Shown here: one piece after another, positions 9,046 to 18,915 of the stretch | Numbering within the stretch: position 1 is the stretch's first letter | Layout of the letters: each line of letters begins with the position of its first letter | Assembly: GCF_007874125.1 (NCBI RefSeq) | Contig: NZ_CP040128.1 | Span: 4,340,001 to 4,404,000, forward strand | Direction of reading: 5' to 3' | DNA from: Noviherbaspirillum sp. UKPF54 | GTDB lineage: Bacteria > Pseudomonadota > Gammaproteobacteria > Burkholderiales > Burkholderiaceae_D | Length of the DNA: 64,000 nucleotides | Notes under the pieces: model-generated | What the model was told of the DNA's origin: nothing | What the model saw: only the letters and a program-made list of their open reading frames with translations | Databases searched by the model: none | Translations under genes and position numbers: made by a program

Positions 9046-9081
9046 TAAAAAAACGCCGCATCCGGTGTGGAGTGCGGCGTT
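9046..9081 (-). terminator. Rho-independent terminator of the 9102-9779 barrel gene
   Basis: On the minus strand a 9-bp perfect stem (AACGCCGCA / TGCGGCGTT, arms 9073-9081 and 9052-9060) with a 12-nt loop is followed by seven T residues. It starts 21 nt after the stop of the outer-membrane gene. Confidence 0.85.
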
Positions 9082-9101
9082 CGACGTGCATTACAAGACG
9101 C

Positions 9102-9779
9102 TCAGAACTTATAGCTGACGCCCACGCGCACCACAGGATAGGCATTGAACGAACTCGCCTTGTCGGCCAGCTTGCTCTGTTCCGCGGCGACGTCGGTTGC
9201 GAGCTGATCGCACTGCGCAGCGGGAGCGGTACAGCCGGTATTGGTCAGCGTCGTATTGGGCGAGCCCTGGAACAGCACGCCCAGGTCGGCGGAGAAACCC
9301 CAGCCCTTGTCTTTTGCCAGGGCATTGCCCCAGCCGATGCCGAGATAGGGCGCGACCTTGCGGAAGTCGATCTTGCCATTGATGACGCCGGCATTGGCAG
9401 CCGTATAGGTATTGCCGTTGATGGTATAGCTACCGATTGCGTTCGGCATGCCGACCGCATCGATCTTGTTGCCGTTGTAGACCACGCCACCGGAGATGCG
9501 GAACTGGGTGTCGCCAGGGAACCAATCCAACAGCGCGTCGAAAGTCTGCAGCTTGAGCTTGAAATCGTAATCGACGTTGTTGGCGTTGGTGCTGTAGTTA
9601 TAGTTCAGCGCGTTGATGCCGAAGCGGGCATTGAGTTTCGGTTGCACGGGCACGCTGATGTGCGCGCCGATGCCGGTGCTGCCGAGGTCGGCGGTTACAC
9701 CGACTTCGGCGGATGCTGTGCTTGCTGCAAAAAGGCTGGCAAGGCCTGCAAGGCCGAGCGCGAGGGCGATGTTTTTCAT
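9102..9779 (-). CDS. Small outer membrane beta-barrel protein (OmpW/OmpX-like fold)
   Basis: 225 residues from ATG 9779, placed at a good signal peptide (MKNIALALGLAGLASLFAAS, cut after ASA at about 24). Alternating amphipathic strands follow (GAHISVPVQPKLNARFGINALNY, TFDALLDWFPGDTQFRISGGVVY), and the protein ends VVRVGVSYKF with a terminal Phe. A cysteine pair and an AAEQSKLADKASSF helix-like insert sit in a loop near the C-terminus. The size suggests an 8-strand barrel. The ligand is unknown. A promoter candidate lies upstream and a terminator follows. Confidence 0.75.
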   Translation of the reverse strand: MKNIALALGLAGLASLFAASTASAEVGVTADLGSTGIGAHISVPVQPKLNARFGINALNYNYSTNANNVDYDFKLKLQTFDALLDWFPGDTQFRISGGVVYNGNKIDAVGMPNAIGSYTINGNTYTAANAGVINGKIDFRKVAPYLGIGWGNALAKDKGWGFSADLGVLFQGSPNTTLTNTGCTAPAAQCDQLATDVAAEQSKLADKASSFNAYPVVRVGVSYKF

Positions 9780-9837
9780 TGATGGCAATTTGGAAAAGGA
9801 CGATGGAACAGGCGTGTGGTGTGCCACAGCCAAAACG

Positions 9838-9867
9838 ATCCTATGCGACCAAATTGCCGTACGTCAA
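9838..9867 (-). promoter_or_regulatory. Sigma70-like promoter candidate for the 9102-9779 gene
   Basis: Reading the minus strand, TTGACG (9867-9862) is separated by 18 nt from TAGGAT (9843-9838). This predicts a start near 9831 and a 5' leader of about 50 nt. The -35 matches 5/6 and the -10 matches 4/6. TTGACG also lies in an inverted repeat CGTCA...TGACG (9862-9879). Confidence 0.4.
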
Positions 9868-9959
9868 TTAAATCTGACGGCGATGTTGCACGATTGCGCC
9901 TGCGATATCAGAACTGCAATCGGGCGCGGCAGGGAATCGAGTCTGTTGCCGGCACGCAC

Positions 9960-9994
9960 AAAAAAGCCCGCAAAAGCTTCTCGCTTCTGCGGGC
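9960..9994 (-). terminator. Distal rho-independent terminator after ettA
   Basis: Minus strand: stem GCCCGCA / TGCGGGC (9994-9988 with 9972-9966), a 15-nt loop, then six T residues. It is a second structure downstream of the one adjoining the ettA stop. Confidence 0.75.
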
Positions 9995-10005
9995 CGTCGA
10001 TCGGC

Positions 10006-10025
10006 AAAAAAGCGCCGCGGCGCTT
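10006..10025 (-). terminator. Proximal terminator-like hairpin after ettA
   Basis: Minus strand: the palindrome AAGCGCCGCGGCGCTT (10025-10010) begins 7 nt after the ettA stop and runs into six T residues. The loop is very small (the central GC), so the stem may open at its tip. It forms a tandem pair with the hairpin at 9960-9994. Confidence 0.6.
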
Positions 10026-10031
10026 CTTGAC

Positions 10032-11699
<1,668 letters not shown>

Positions 11700-11860
11700 T
11701 AGAAATACCGAATGATGAATAGGGGGGAACGGAAGAGTGCAAGGATACCCCATCGGACTGGCCAGCGGTGCCATCGGCACGGCATAGGGCGGCGCTTACC
11801 ATAACTTTGCAAAATCTCTATTGATGCAAAATAAAACCATGTTATGAGTATGGTTATTTA

Positions 11861-11902
11861 TTGATATGGATCAACGATTTTGATGCGGCGCATCACTACA
11901 GT
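11861..11902 (+). promoter_or_regulatory. FNR/ANR box and -10 element upstream of ompW
   Basis: TTGATATGGATCAA (11861-11874) is a perfect match to the FNR/ANR consensus TTGAT-N4-ATCAA. TACAGT at 11897-11902 is a 4/6 match to a -10 box and is centred exactly 32 nt from the box centre. That is the geometry of a class II FNR-activated promoter (site centred at -41.5, start near 11909). The ATG of ompW is 39 nt further on. Confidence 0.75.
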
Positions 11903-11947
11903 GGGCGGCAGTTTTATCGCAGAGTGACTTTTAATAAGGAAAGCATC

Positions 11948-12565
11948 ATGAAGAAAACTGCTGTAGCTCTCGTCGTTGCCGCACTGGGAATGATCGCCGG
12001 GGAAGCGATGGCCCAACAACAAAGCCCGTGGCTGGTACGCGTACGCGCGGTCAATATCGATCCGGCCAACAAGTCCGACGCAGTAGGCGGCACGGGCGCT
12101 GCCGACCGCATTACGGTCAGCAGCAAGGTCATTCCGGAAGTGGATATCTCTTACTTCTTCACGCCGAACATCGCGGCTGAGTTGATCCTGACTTATCCGC
12201 AAAAACACACTGTTTATTTGGATGGCAATGATATCGGCACCTTCAAGCACCTGCCGCCGACCCTGACCGTGCAGTACCACTTCACGCCGGAAGCGAAGTT
12301 CAGCCCGTACGTCGGCGCCGGTGTCAACTACACCCGCATCTCGAACGTGAACCTGTTGAATGGTAATGGAGACCTCGACCGCAACAGCTTCGGCCTCGCG
12401 CTGCAAGCTGGCGTGGATTTCAAGATCGACAAAAATTGGTCGATCAACCTCGACGTCAAGAAAGTGCAGATCCGCAGCGACGTGACGGTATCTGGCGCTG
12501 GAAAGATCAGCAACGTGCAAGTCGACCCGCTGCTGGTCGGCGTGGGTGTCGGCTACCGCTTCTGA
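11948..12565 (+). CDS. ompW: OmpW family outer membrane protein
   Basis: 205 residues from ATG 11948 (AAGGA 7 nt upstream). Signal peptide MKKTAVALVVAALGMIAGEA with cut after AMA near residue 23. The mature protein starts QQQSPWLVRVRAVNIDPANKS, the typical OmpW N-terminus, and continues with IPEVDISYFFTPNIAAELILTYPQKH and FSPYVGAGVNYTRI. It ends LVGVGVGYRF with terminal Phe. OmpW forms an 8-strand barrel for small hydrophobic compounds. In enterobacteria ompW is FNR-controlled, which fits the perfect FNR box directly upstream. Confidence 0.92.
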   Translation: MKKTAVALVVAALGMIAGEAMAQQQSPWLVRVRAVNIDPANKSDAVGGTGAADRITVSSKVIPEVDISYFFTPNIAAELILTYPQKHTVYLDGNDIGTFKHLPPTLTVQYHFTPEAKFSPYVGAGVNYTRISNVNLLNGNGDLDRNSFGLALQAGVDFKIDKNWSINLDVKKVQIRSDVTVSGAGKISNVQVDPLLVGVGVGYRF

Positions 12566-12586
12566 TCGGCAGGCTACGCCCCAACG

Positions 12587-12616
12587 AAAAAGCCGGTCGT
12601 TCGACCGGCTTTTTTT
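12587..12616. terminator. Bidirectional terminator between ompW and rarD
   Basis: Perfect 9-bp stem AGCCGGTCG / CGACCGGCT (12591-12599 and 12602-12610) with a 2-nt TT loop. It is flanked by four A on the left and six T on the right, so it can end both the plus-strand ompW transcript and the convergent rarD transcript. Confidence 0.9.
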
Positions 12617-12628
12617 CTGCAAGCGGCA

Positions 12629-13513
12629 TCATGCCGCGCGCTGTTTTCCTCTCCACACGCGCCACACGCCCTCGAGGGAATATACGGCCAGCGCGCCCCA
12701 GATCAGCGCGAAGCCGAACATCCGGCCACCGCCGAACGGTTCGTGATACAGCCATACGCCCAGCAGCAATTGCAGTGTCGGGCCGATGTATTGCAGCAGG
12801 CCGAGCACCGACAGCGGGATGCGGCGCGCGCCGGCGGCGAACAGCAGCAGCGGGATGGCCGTGATCGGCCCGGCCGCCGCCAGCAAGAGCTGCAGCGACA
12901 GCGGCGCACTCGCAAAGCCGTTTTTGCCCTGCAGGGTCAGCACGGCCAGGTAAGCCAGCGCCAGCGGAAACAGCAGCAGCGTTTCCAGCGCCAATCCTTC
13001 CAGCGCGCCCAGCGCAGCCGTCTTGCGCAGCAAGCCGTACAGCCCGAAGGTGACGGCCAGCGTCAGCGCCACCCACGGCAGCTGCCCGCCTTGCCAGGTC
13101 AGCCATGCCACGCCGGCCGCCGCCAGTGCCACTGCCGTCCATTGCACCGGGCGCAGCCGTTCGCGCAGGATCAGAAAACCGAGCAGCACGTTGAACAGCG
13201 GATTGATGAAGTAGCCGAGGCTGGCATCGACTACGCGGTCATTGTTGACCGCCCAGATGTAGATGAACCAGTTGCTCGACAATAGGACCGCGCTCGCGGC
13301 AAAGCCGGCCAGCACTTTCGGGCGGCGCACGACATCGCCCAGCCAGGCCCATTGCCGGCGCCATGCGATCACCATGGCGAGGAACAGCAGCGACCACAGC
13401 ATGCGGTGCATCAGGATTTCGGTCGGTGCGATCGATTGCAGCGCCTTGAAATAAACGGGAAACAAGCCCCACGCTGCGTAGGCGGCAGCGGCGTACAGCA
13501 TTCCAATATTCAT
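12629..13513 (-). CDS. rarD: RarD-type EamA family transporter
   Basis: 294 residues from ATG 13513 (MNIGMLYAAAAYAAWGLFPV). About ten hydrophobic segments are arranged as two EamA halves, with the RarD-typical text FPVYFKALQSIAPTEILMHR, SSNWFIYIWAVNNDRVVDASLGYFINPLFNVLLG and VLGLLQYIGPTLQLLLGVWLYHEPF. RarD is an inner-membrane drug/metabolite-family permease, annotated for chloramphenicol sensitivity. Its natural substrate is unclear. It is monocistronic, convergent with ompW and shares its terminator. Confidence 0.9.
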   Translation of the reverse strand: MNIGMLYAAAAYAAWGLFPVYFKALQSIAPTEILMHRMLWSLLFLAMVIAWRRQWAWLGDVVRRPKVLAGFAASAVLLSSNWFIYIWAVNNDRVVDASLGYFINPLFNVLLGFLILRERLRPVQWTAVALAAAGVAWLTWQGGQLPWVALTLAVTFGLYGLLRKTAALGALEGLALETLLLFPLALAYLAVLTLQGKNGFASAPLSLQLLLAAAGPITAIPLLLFAAGARRIPLSVLGLLQYIGPTLQLLLGVWLYHEPFGGGRMFGFALIWGALAVYSLEGVWRVWRGKQRAA

Positions 13514-13629
13514 GTCGGATCGATCAGGAGAAGGGCGAAATATGCCGGCAGCGCGGCGCAGCATAGGTATTGCTGCACGTTAATTATCTCAGCAATCGAT
13601 CGATCGGGTCGGCGGCCCGGGCGGCATGC

Positions 13630-14316
13630 TTACGCGGCGCCCAGCTTCTGGAAAAAATAGGTGGCCGGCGTCAGCGGCGCTTCGGCGCGGCAGCTCCATT
13701 TTTCGAGGCGGCGAAAGGAAACCGGATGCGCAAACGCCGGGCCGTCGTACACGAAGGTGTGGAACTCGCCGTTCTCGCCGCAGGCGTCGACGTGCGCCGG
13801 CAGGTCGGCGAGGAAGTCTTCGTCGAATTCGCGGCCGACGAATTCCTCGCCGAGATAGTTGCCGTTGACGCAGACGACCACGGCCTTAAAACCGAGCGAC
13901 AGGAATTCGTCGACCAGCGCGCGGCGCGGCTCGTCCCACAGCGGCAGGATGGGCGTGATGCCGGCCCGGGCACATACCTTTTCTTCCCATTCGCGGTGCG
14001 GCACCAGGTCGATGTCGCCGAATACGGCTTGCGTGATGCCGTCGTGCCGCGCATCGCCCAGCGTGGCGATGAATTTTTCTTCGTAATTGCTCCATGAGGT
14101 TGCGTAGAAACGCATCTCGGCGCCGATCGCATCGGCTTGCGCCTGCAGCAGTTGCGGCGGAACGCCGTGCGAGCGCGAGTCGCCGCCGGCCTCGTCCATC
14201 GCCGTGATCAGGCGGCGGATCGTCATGCCCGACTGGCGCGCGCGCCACATCGCCAGGCAGGAGTCCTTGCCGCCGCTCCAGGAAACCAGTGCATCGGGCA
14301 TCGTCGTGTGATTCAT
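13630..14316 (-). CDS. Dph6-like ATP-pyrophosphatase (PP-loop) family protein
   Basis: 228 residues from ATG 14316; a second in-frame ATG lies at 14301. The PP-loop ATP-binding motif SWSGGKDSCLAMW is near the N-terminus. It is followed by the family's GIxxAVFGDIDLxxHREWEExVCxxxGI block (GITQAVFGDIDLVPHREWEE) and by CGENGEFHTFVYDGPAF, the diphthine-ammonia-ligase-like C-terminal motif. In eukaryotes and archaea Dph6 amidates diphthine on EF2; bacteria have no diphthamide, so the bacterial substrate is unknown. The gene stands alone. Confidence 0.85.
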   Translation of the reverse strand: MNHTTMPDALVSWSGGKDSCLAMWRARQSGMTIRRLITAMDEAGGDSRSHGVPPQLLQAQADAIGAEMRFYATSWSNYEEKFIATLGDARHDGITQAVFGDIDLVPHREWEEKVCARAGITPILPLWDEPRRALVDEFLSLGFKAVVVCVNGNYLGEEFVGREFDEDFLADLPAHVDACGENGEFHTFVYDGPAFAHPVSFRRLEKWSCRAEAPLTPATYFFQKLGAA

Positions 14317-14753
14317 GGGAATAAATATCCTTTTCGTAACTTGCAATTTACGCCGCGGCACGCGGGCGTTATCGGTGTGAAGCGGGCATGATGAACAGGT
14401 GTAACAAGTAAAGCAACCTTCATTTCACTGTTGGTTCCCATGAACATGGGAGAATTTTGAGCATCACGAGTTATAACGAATTGTTCGATTTTTAAAAATA
14501 TTATTTGTGATCAAAAATTGACACACTCCGGGAAAAATCGCTATTGGGAAGCGCGCAACGCTGCTAATATTGTTTCCACTCGGAAACGAAGAAAAATTAC
14601 ATCCGGTTACAAGAACGCTAAAGTTGCCTGCAACAAAAAACCGAACAACGGTTGCAGAGTTTTAGGTGACATGAAGCATTAAGGAAGTGCTTGTTTGCGT
14701 CGTTGCAGGATTGCGGCGGCGGCGAGAGCGTTTGATAACAGGAGGGCAGGGCA
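14317..14753. other. 437-nt intergenic region upstream of the chemotaxis operon
   Basis: No coding sequence can be supported. It is AT-rich compared with its surroundings, especially 14450-14640. It holds a consensus -35 hexamer TTGACA at 14518-14523 with a poor -10 (TATTGG, 18-nt spacer). It also has TAAAGTT at 14619-14625, which resembles the -35 half of a flagellar sigma28 promoter, but no convincing GCCGATAA follows at the right distance. A short inverted repeat GTTGC-CT-GCAAC lies at 14623-14634. The operon promoter is presumably here but I cannot place it firmly. Confidence 0.4.
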
Positions 14754-15905
14754 ATGAGTCGCCCTGATCATATACACGGTCATGCGATCGCTCCGGTCGC
14801 CCTCGGAATTGCGGGCAGCGTCGCGGTACTTGGGTTCGGCGGGCTGTCTTGGGGCAGCGCGCTGTGCGCAGCAGCGCTGGCCGGCAGCGGCATCGTCCTC
14901 GGACTGCGCGCGGTCGCCGCCCGTGCGCATGTGCGCAATACCATCGAAAACTACATCGCCGGCCGCCAGCAGTTCGGCGAAGCGCTGGCGCCGGTGTGGA
15001 GCGGCCACATCGAGTCGTCCATGTCGCAGATGGAAAGCGCCATCGCGTCGCTGGCCCAGCGTTTTTCCGGCATCGTCGACAAGCTCGACCAGGCGGTGCG
15101 CGCCTCCAGCAGCGCCACTGAATCGGTGGAAGACCGCCATTCCGGCCTGGTCGCGGTATTCGCGTCGGGCGAGAAGGAACTGGGCGAGGTGATCGCGTCG
15201 CTCAAGGCGGTCACCACCAGCAAGGCCGCGATGCTGGAAAAAATCCACGGCCTCGAACAATTCATTTCCGAACTCAAGGGCATGGCGGCGGAAGTCGCGC
15301 AGATCGCTGCGCAAACCAACCTGCTCGCGCTGAATGCCGCCATCGAAGCGTCACGCGCCGGCGAGATGGGACGCGGCTTTGCGGTGGTCGCCAAGGAAGT
15401 GCGCATGCTGTCCAACCAGTCCGGCGAAACCGGACGGCGCATCACCGAAAAGGTCGGCCTGGTCAGCGACGCCATCATCGCCACCTGCGAAGCGGCCGAG
15501 CAATCGATGCGGCAGGAAGAAACGTCGATGGCTGCCTCCGAGGCCACCATCGACGCGGTGCTGGCCGAGTTCCGCAAAGTGACCGACGCACTGGTGCATT
15601 CCTCCAACCTGCTCAAGGAAGAAAGCATCGGCATCAAGTCGGAAGTGGGCGAGGCGCTGGTCCAGCTGCAATTCCAGGACCGTGTCTGCCAGATCATGAG
15701 CCACGTCAAGCACAACATCGAGCGCCTGCCCGAATTCCTGCGGCAAAACAGCCGCAAGTTCGAACAGGAGTCCGTGCTGCAGCCTCTCGATTCGAAAGAG
15801 CTGCTGGAGGAATTGGCCAGCACCTATGCGATGGCCGAGGAGCGCGCCGTCCATGGCGGCCATCAGACAGTGAAAACACAAGACAGCGAAATCACGTTCT
15901 TTTAG
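14754..15905 (+). CDS. Short methyl-accepting chemotaxis protein, no periplasmic sensor or HAMP
   Basis: 383 residues from ATG 14754 (AGGAGGGCAGGGCA upstream). Two closely spaced hydrophobic segments at about 10-28 and 33-52 leave almost no periplasmic loop, and no HAMP follows. The cytoplasmic part is a receptor coiled coil with the conserved hairpin tip [21 protein letters not shown]. After the tip the sequence diverges from its neighbours and includes [22 protein letters not shown]; it ends DSEITFF. It is the first gene of the chemotaxis operon, 8 nt before cheY. It may sense an intracellular or membrane cue, or act as a scaffold receptor. Confidence 0.85.
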   Translation: MSRPDHIHGHAIAPVALGIAGSVAVLGFGGLSWGSALCAAALAGSGIVLGLRAVAARAHVRNTIENYIAGRQQFGEALAPVWSGHIESSMSQMESAIASLAQRFSGIVDKLDQAVRASSSATESVEDRHSGLVAVFASGEKELGEVIASLKAVTTSKAAMLEKIHGLEQFISELKGMAAEVAQIAAQTNLLALNAAIEASRAGEMGRGFAVVAKEVRMLSNQSGETGRRITEKVGLVSDAIIATCEAAEQSMRQEETSMAASEATIDAVLAEFRKVTDALVHSSNLLKEESIGIKSEVGEALVQLQFQDRVCQIMSHVKHNIERLPEFLRQNSRKFEQESVLQPLDSKELLEELASTYAMAEERAVHGGHQTVKTQDSEITFF

Positions 15906-15913
15906 AGGGAATC

Positions 15914-16282
15914 ATGGCAAAGACAATCATGATCGTCGACGATTCCGCGTCGCTACGGCAAGTGGTCGGCATCGCGCTGAAAGGCGCGGGCTACGACGTG
16001 CTGGAAGGCTGCGACGGCGCCGACGCGCTCGCCAAGCTCACCGGACAGAAAGTCCACCTGATCATCAGCGATGTCAACATGCCGAGGATGGACGGCATCA
16101 CCTTCGTCAGCGAGGTCAAGAAGATGCCGGCCTACAAGTTCACGCCGGTCATCATGCTCACGACCGAATCCGAGGAATCAAAAAAACGCCAGGGCCAGGC
16201 AGCCGGCGCCAAAGCCTGGGTGGTCAAGCCATTCAAGCCGGAGCTGCTGCTGAACGCGGTGCAGAAGCTGGTACTGCCCTAA
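15914..16282 (+). CDS. cheY: CheY-like single-domain response regulator
   Basis: 122 residues: a receiver domain only. The acidic pocket is D9/D10, the phospho-acceptor is D53 (LIISDVNMPRMDG), with conserved T83 (MLTTES) and K105 (VVKPFKPE). Autophosphorylated CheA passes its phosphate to this protein, which then binds the flagellar switch. No cheZ-type phosphatase was found in the window. It is translated from an AGAGGGAATC leader 8 nt after the short MCP. Confidence 0.9.
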   Translation: MAKTIMIVDDSASLRQVVGIALKGAGYDVLEGCDGADALAKLTGQKVHLIISDVNMPRMDGITFVSEVKKMPAYKFTPVIMLTTESEESKKRQGQAAGAKAWVVKPFKPELLLNAVQKLVLP

Positions 16283-16318
16283 CGCTCCTCTCATTCCCCC
16301 TTTTTCGCGGAGTACACC

Positions 16319-16666
16319 ATGAACGCTGGAACAGAGCGTAAGGACGGCGCACGTCCTTCGCATCCGTTACGTATCGAAGGCGAGATGACGATTTACCAGG
16401 CTGCCGAACTCAAGCCGATGCTGGCGGCGGCGCTGCAGCAGAGCGAGGCGCTGGAGATCGACCTGTCCGCGGTCGGCGAGATCGATACCGCCGGCGTGCA
16501 GCTGCTGATCGCCGCCAAGAAGTCGGCGCATGCCGCCGGCAAGGAATTGCACCTGGTGGCGCACAGCGACGCCGTGGTCGAGGCCTTCGAGCTGCTCGAT
16601 CTGGGCGGCTACTTCGGCGATCCGCTGGTGATGGCGCCGCAGGCTGCGGCATCCAGTTCCAATTGA
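16319..16666 (+). CDS. STAS-domain protein of the chemotaxis operon
   Basis: 115 residues with one STAS domain (residues about 15-105): LRIEGEMTIYQAAELKPML, ALEIDLSAVGEIDTAGVQLL, GKELHLVAHSDAVVEAFELLDLGGYFG. In anti-sigma-factor antagonists the phosphorylated residue in the DSSG-type loop is Ser. Here the loop reads IDTAG, so Thr may take the phosphate, or there is no switch. It lies between cheY and cheA, with gaps of 36 and 12 nt. STAS proteins are found in che operons of several proteobacteria, where their role is not settled. Confidence 0.85.
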   Translation: MNAGTERKDGARPSHPLRIEGEMTIYQAAELKPMLAAALQQSEALEIDLSAVGEIDTAGVQLLIAAKKSAHAAGKELHLVAHSDAVVEAFELLDLGGYFGDPLVMAPQAAASSSN

Positions 16667-16678
16667 AGGGAGCGGAAA

Positions 16679-18847
16679 ATGAATCTTGACGACGCACTGC
16701 AGACCTTCATCGCCGAAAGCCGCGAACTGCTGGAAGACATGGAAAGCGCGCTGCTCGCCGTGGAGGCGGCGGCGGAGAAGGGCGAAATGATCCACGCCAT
16801 CTTCCGTGCCGCGCATACCATCAAGGGTTCGTCCGGCCTGTTCAGCCTGGACCATATCGTCGAATTCACGCACGTGCTGGAAAGCGTGCTGGACCGCCTG
16901 CGCGACGGCAAGCTCGGCATCGACGACAAGCTGGTCGCGCTGCTGCTTGCTTGCTGTGACCACATCGGCGGCTTGATCGGCGAGGTGGAAGCGGGGCGGC
17001 TGGACGCGAACGAGGCGATGGCGCAGCGCGGCGCGCCGCTGGCCGAGCAGCTGCGCGGGTACCTGGCCGGCGCCAAGCCGAAGAACGTATTGCCGGCCAC
17101 CGTGCCGGAACCGGACGCCGCCACCGTCGAGCGCATCGAGAGCCTGGGCGGCAGCAACGACCACTGGCACATCTCGCTGCGCTTCGGCACCGACGTGCTG
17201 AAGAACGGCATGGACCCGCTGTCCTTCCTGCGCTACCTCAACAAGCTCGGCAGGATCGTCGGCATCGTCACGCTGCCCGACGCGGTGCCGGTGCTGGACG
17301 CGATCGACCCGGAATCCTGCTATCTCGGCTTCGAGATCGCGTTCGAGAGCGACGCCGACAAGGCCGCCATCGACAGCGTGTTCGAGTTCGTGCGTGACGA
17401 CTGCCGCATCAGCATTCTGGCGCCCAACAGCCGCATCTCCGAATACGTGCAGCTGATCCAGGCGCTGCCCGAGGAAAAGGCGCGCCTCGGCGAAATCCTG
17501 GTGCAATGCGGCAGCGTGACCGCGCACGAGCTGGACGCCGCCCTGAATGCGCAATCCGAGGCAGCCTTGGGTTCTCCGGACAAGGCACCGCCGATCGGAA
17601 CGATCCTGGTCGAGCAGCGTGCGGTGCAGCCGGGCGTGGTGGAAGCGGCACTCGTCAAGCAGAAACAGGTGAGCGACTCGAAGGCGCAGGAAAACCGCTC
17701 GATTCGGGTCGATGCCGACAAGCTCGACCACCTGATCAACCTGATCGGCGAGCTGATCATCGCCGGCGCCTCGACCAACCTGATCGCGCGCCGCGCCCAG
17801 ATCGCCGAGCTGCAGGAAGCGACGTCGACCCTGTCGAGCCTGGTGGAGGAAGTGCGCGACTCCGCGCTGCAGCTGCGCATGGTCAAGATCGGCGCCACCT
17901 TCAATCGCTTCCAGCGCGTGGTGCACGACGTGTCGCGCGAGATCGGCAAGGACATCGGCCTGGTCGTGTCCGGCGAAGATACCGAGCTCGACAAGACGGT
18001 GGTGGAAAAGATCGCCGATCCGCTCACGCACCTGGTGCGCAACGCGATCGACCACGGCATCGAGCCGGCCGACGTGCGCACCGCGCGCGGCAAGCCGGCC
18101 AAAGGTACGGTCAAGCTCAACGCTTACCATGACTCCGGCAGCATCGTGATCGAGGTCAGCGACGACGGCGGCGGGCTGAAACGCGACAAGATCATGGCCA
18201 AGGCGGTCGAGCGCGGGCTGATCGAGCTGGGCCGCGTGCTGACCGACAGCGAAATCTATGCACTGATCTTCGAGCCCGGCTTTTCCACCGCCGAGCAAGT
18301 CACCAACCTGTCCGGGCGCGGCGTCGGCATGGACGTGGTCAAGCGCAACATCGTCGCGCTACGCGGCAGCGTGCAGATCAGGAGCGAGGAAGGCATCGGC
18401 ACCACGGTGATGGTGCGACTGCCGCTGACGCTGGCAATCATCGACGGCTTCATGGTCGGTCTCGGCAAGAGCACCTTCGTGGTGCCGCTGGACATGATCG
18501 AGGAGTGCGTCGAATTCTCTTGCGAACCCGGCCACGACTACACCAACCTGCGCGGCGAGGTGCTGCCGTTCATCCGCCTGCGCGAGCTGTTCGACGTCGA
18601 AGGCCCGGCCGGACGGCGCGAGAGCATCGTGGTGGTCAAGTATGCGGGCCAAAAGGCCGGCCTGGTGGTCGACAACCTGCTCGGTGAATTCCAGACCGTC
18701 ATCAAGCCGCTCGGGAAGATGTTCAACCAGGTCAAGTGCATCAGCGGGTCGAGCATCCTCGGCAGCGGCGAAGTGGCGCTCATCCTCGACGTGGCGGCGC
18801 TGTTTGCGGAAATCGACGGCAGGGAGCGAAGGCAGCTGGCGGCTTGA
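16679..18847 (+). CDS. cheA: Chemotaxis histidine kinase CheA with extra middle domains
   Basis: 722 residues. HPt domain with phospho-His 46 (RAAHTIKGSSG). In place of an ordinary P2 there is a domain at about 145-250 (HISLRFGTDVLKNGMDPLSFLRYL). Next come two copies of a short motif at 268-293 (LGEILVQCG...LDAALNAQ) and 304-328 (IGTILVEQ...VEAALVKQK) that recall MshEN / type II secretion ATPase N-domains. Then dimerisation P3 (about 343-410) and the ATPase P4 with N box HLVRNAIDHGIE (451-462), G1 SDDGGGL and G2 GRGVGM (547-552 region). A CheW-like P5 lies at the C-terminus. It phosphorylates CheY and CheB. Confidence 0.93.
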   Translation: MNLDDALQTFIAESRELLEDMESALLAVEAAAEKGEMIHAIFRAAHTIKGSSGLFSLDHIVEFTHVLESVLDRLRDGKLGIDDKLVALLLACCDHIGGLIGEVEAGRLDANEAMAQRGAPLAEQLRGYLAGAKPKNVLPATVPEPDAATVERIESLGGSNDHWHISLRFGTDVLKNGMDPLSFLRYLNKLGRIVGIVTLPDAVPVLDAIDPESCYLGFEIAFESDADKAAIDSVFEFVRDDCRISILAPNSRISEYVQLIQALPEEKARLGEILVQCGSVTAHELDAALNAQSEAALGSPDKAPPIGTILVEQRAVQPGVVEAALVKQKQVSDSKAQENRSIRVDADKLDHLINLIGELIIAGASTNLIARRAQIAELQEATSTLSSLVEEVRDSALQLRMVKIGATFNRFQRVVHDVSREIGKDIGLVVSGEDTELDKTVVEKIADPLTHLVRNAIDHGIEPADVRTARGKPAKGTVKLNAYHDSGSIVIEVSDDGGGLKRDKIMAKAVERGLIELGRVLTDSEIYALIFEPGFSTAEQVTNLSGRGVGMDVVKRNIVALRGSVQIRSEEGIGTTVMVRLPLTLAIIDGFMVGLGKSTFVVPLDMIEECVEFSCEPGHDYTNLRGEVLPFIRLRELFDVEGPAGRRESIVVVKYAGQKAGLVVDNLLGEFQTVIKPLGKMFNQVKCISGSSILGSGEVALILDVAALFAEIDGRERRQLAA

Positions 18848-18915
18848 GCATGTAACGGCAGAGATCGTTCAACAAGAATATGTCAACAAAGACAGGTCAA
18901 TAAAAAGGGAGCGGT

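Noticed and set aside
14619..14646. Flagellar sigma28-type promoter for the chemotaxis operon
   Set aside because: TAAAGTT is present but no GCCGATAA-like -10 lies at the required distance; the best match (ACCGAACA) is off in both spacing and sequence.
16367..18298. 643-codon minus-strand frame within cheA
   Set aside because: Antisense shadow of cheA; the plus frame has the HPt, ATPase and CheW domains.
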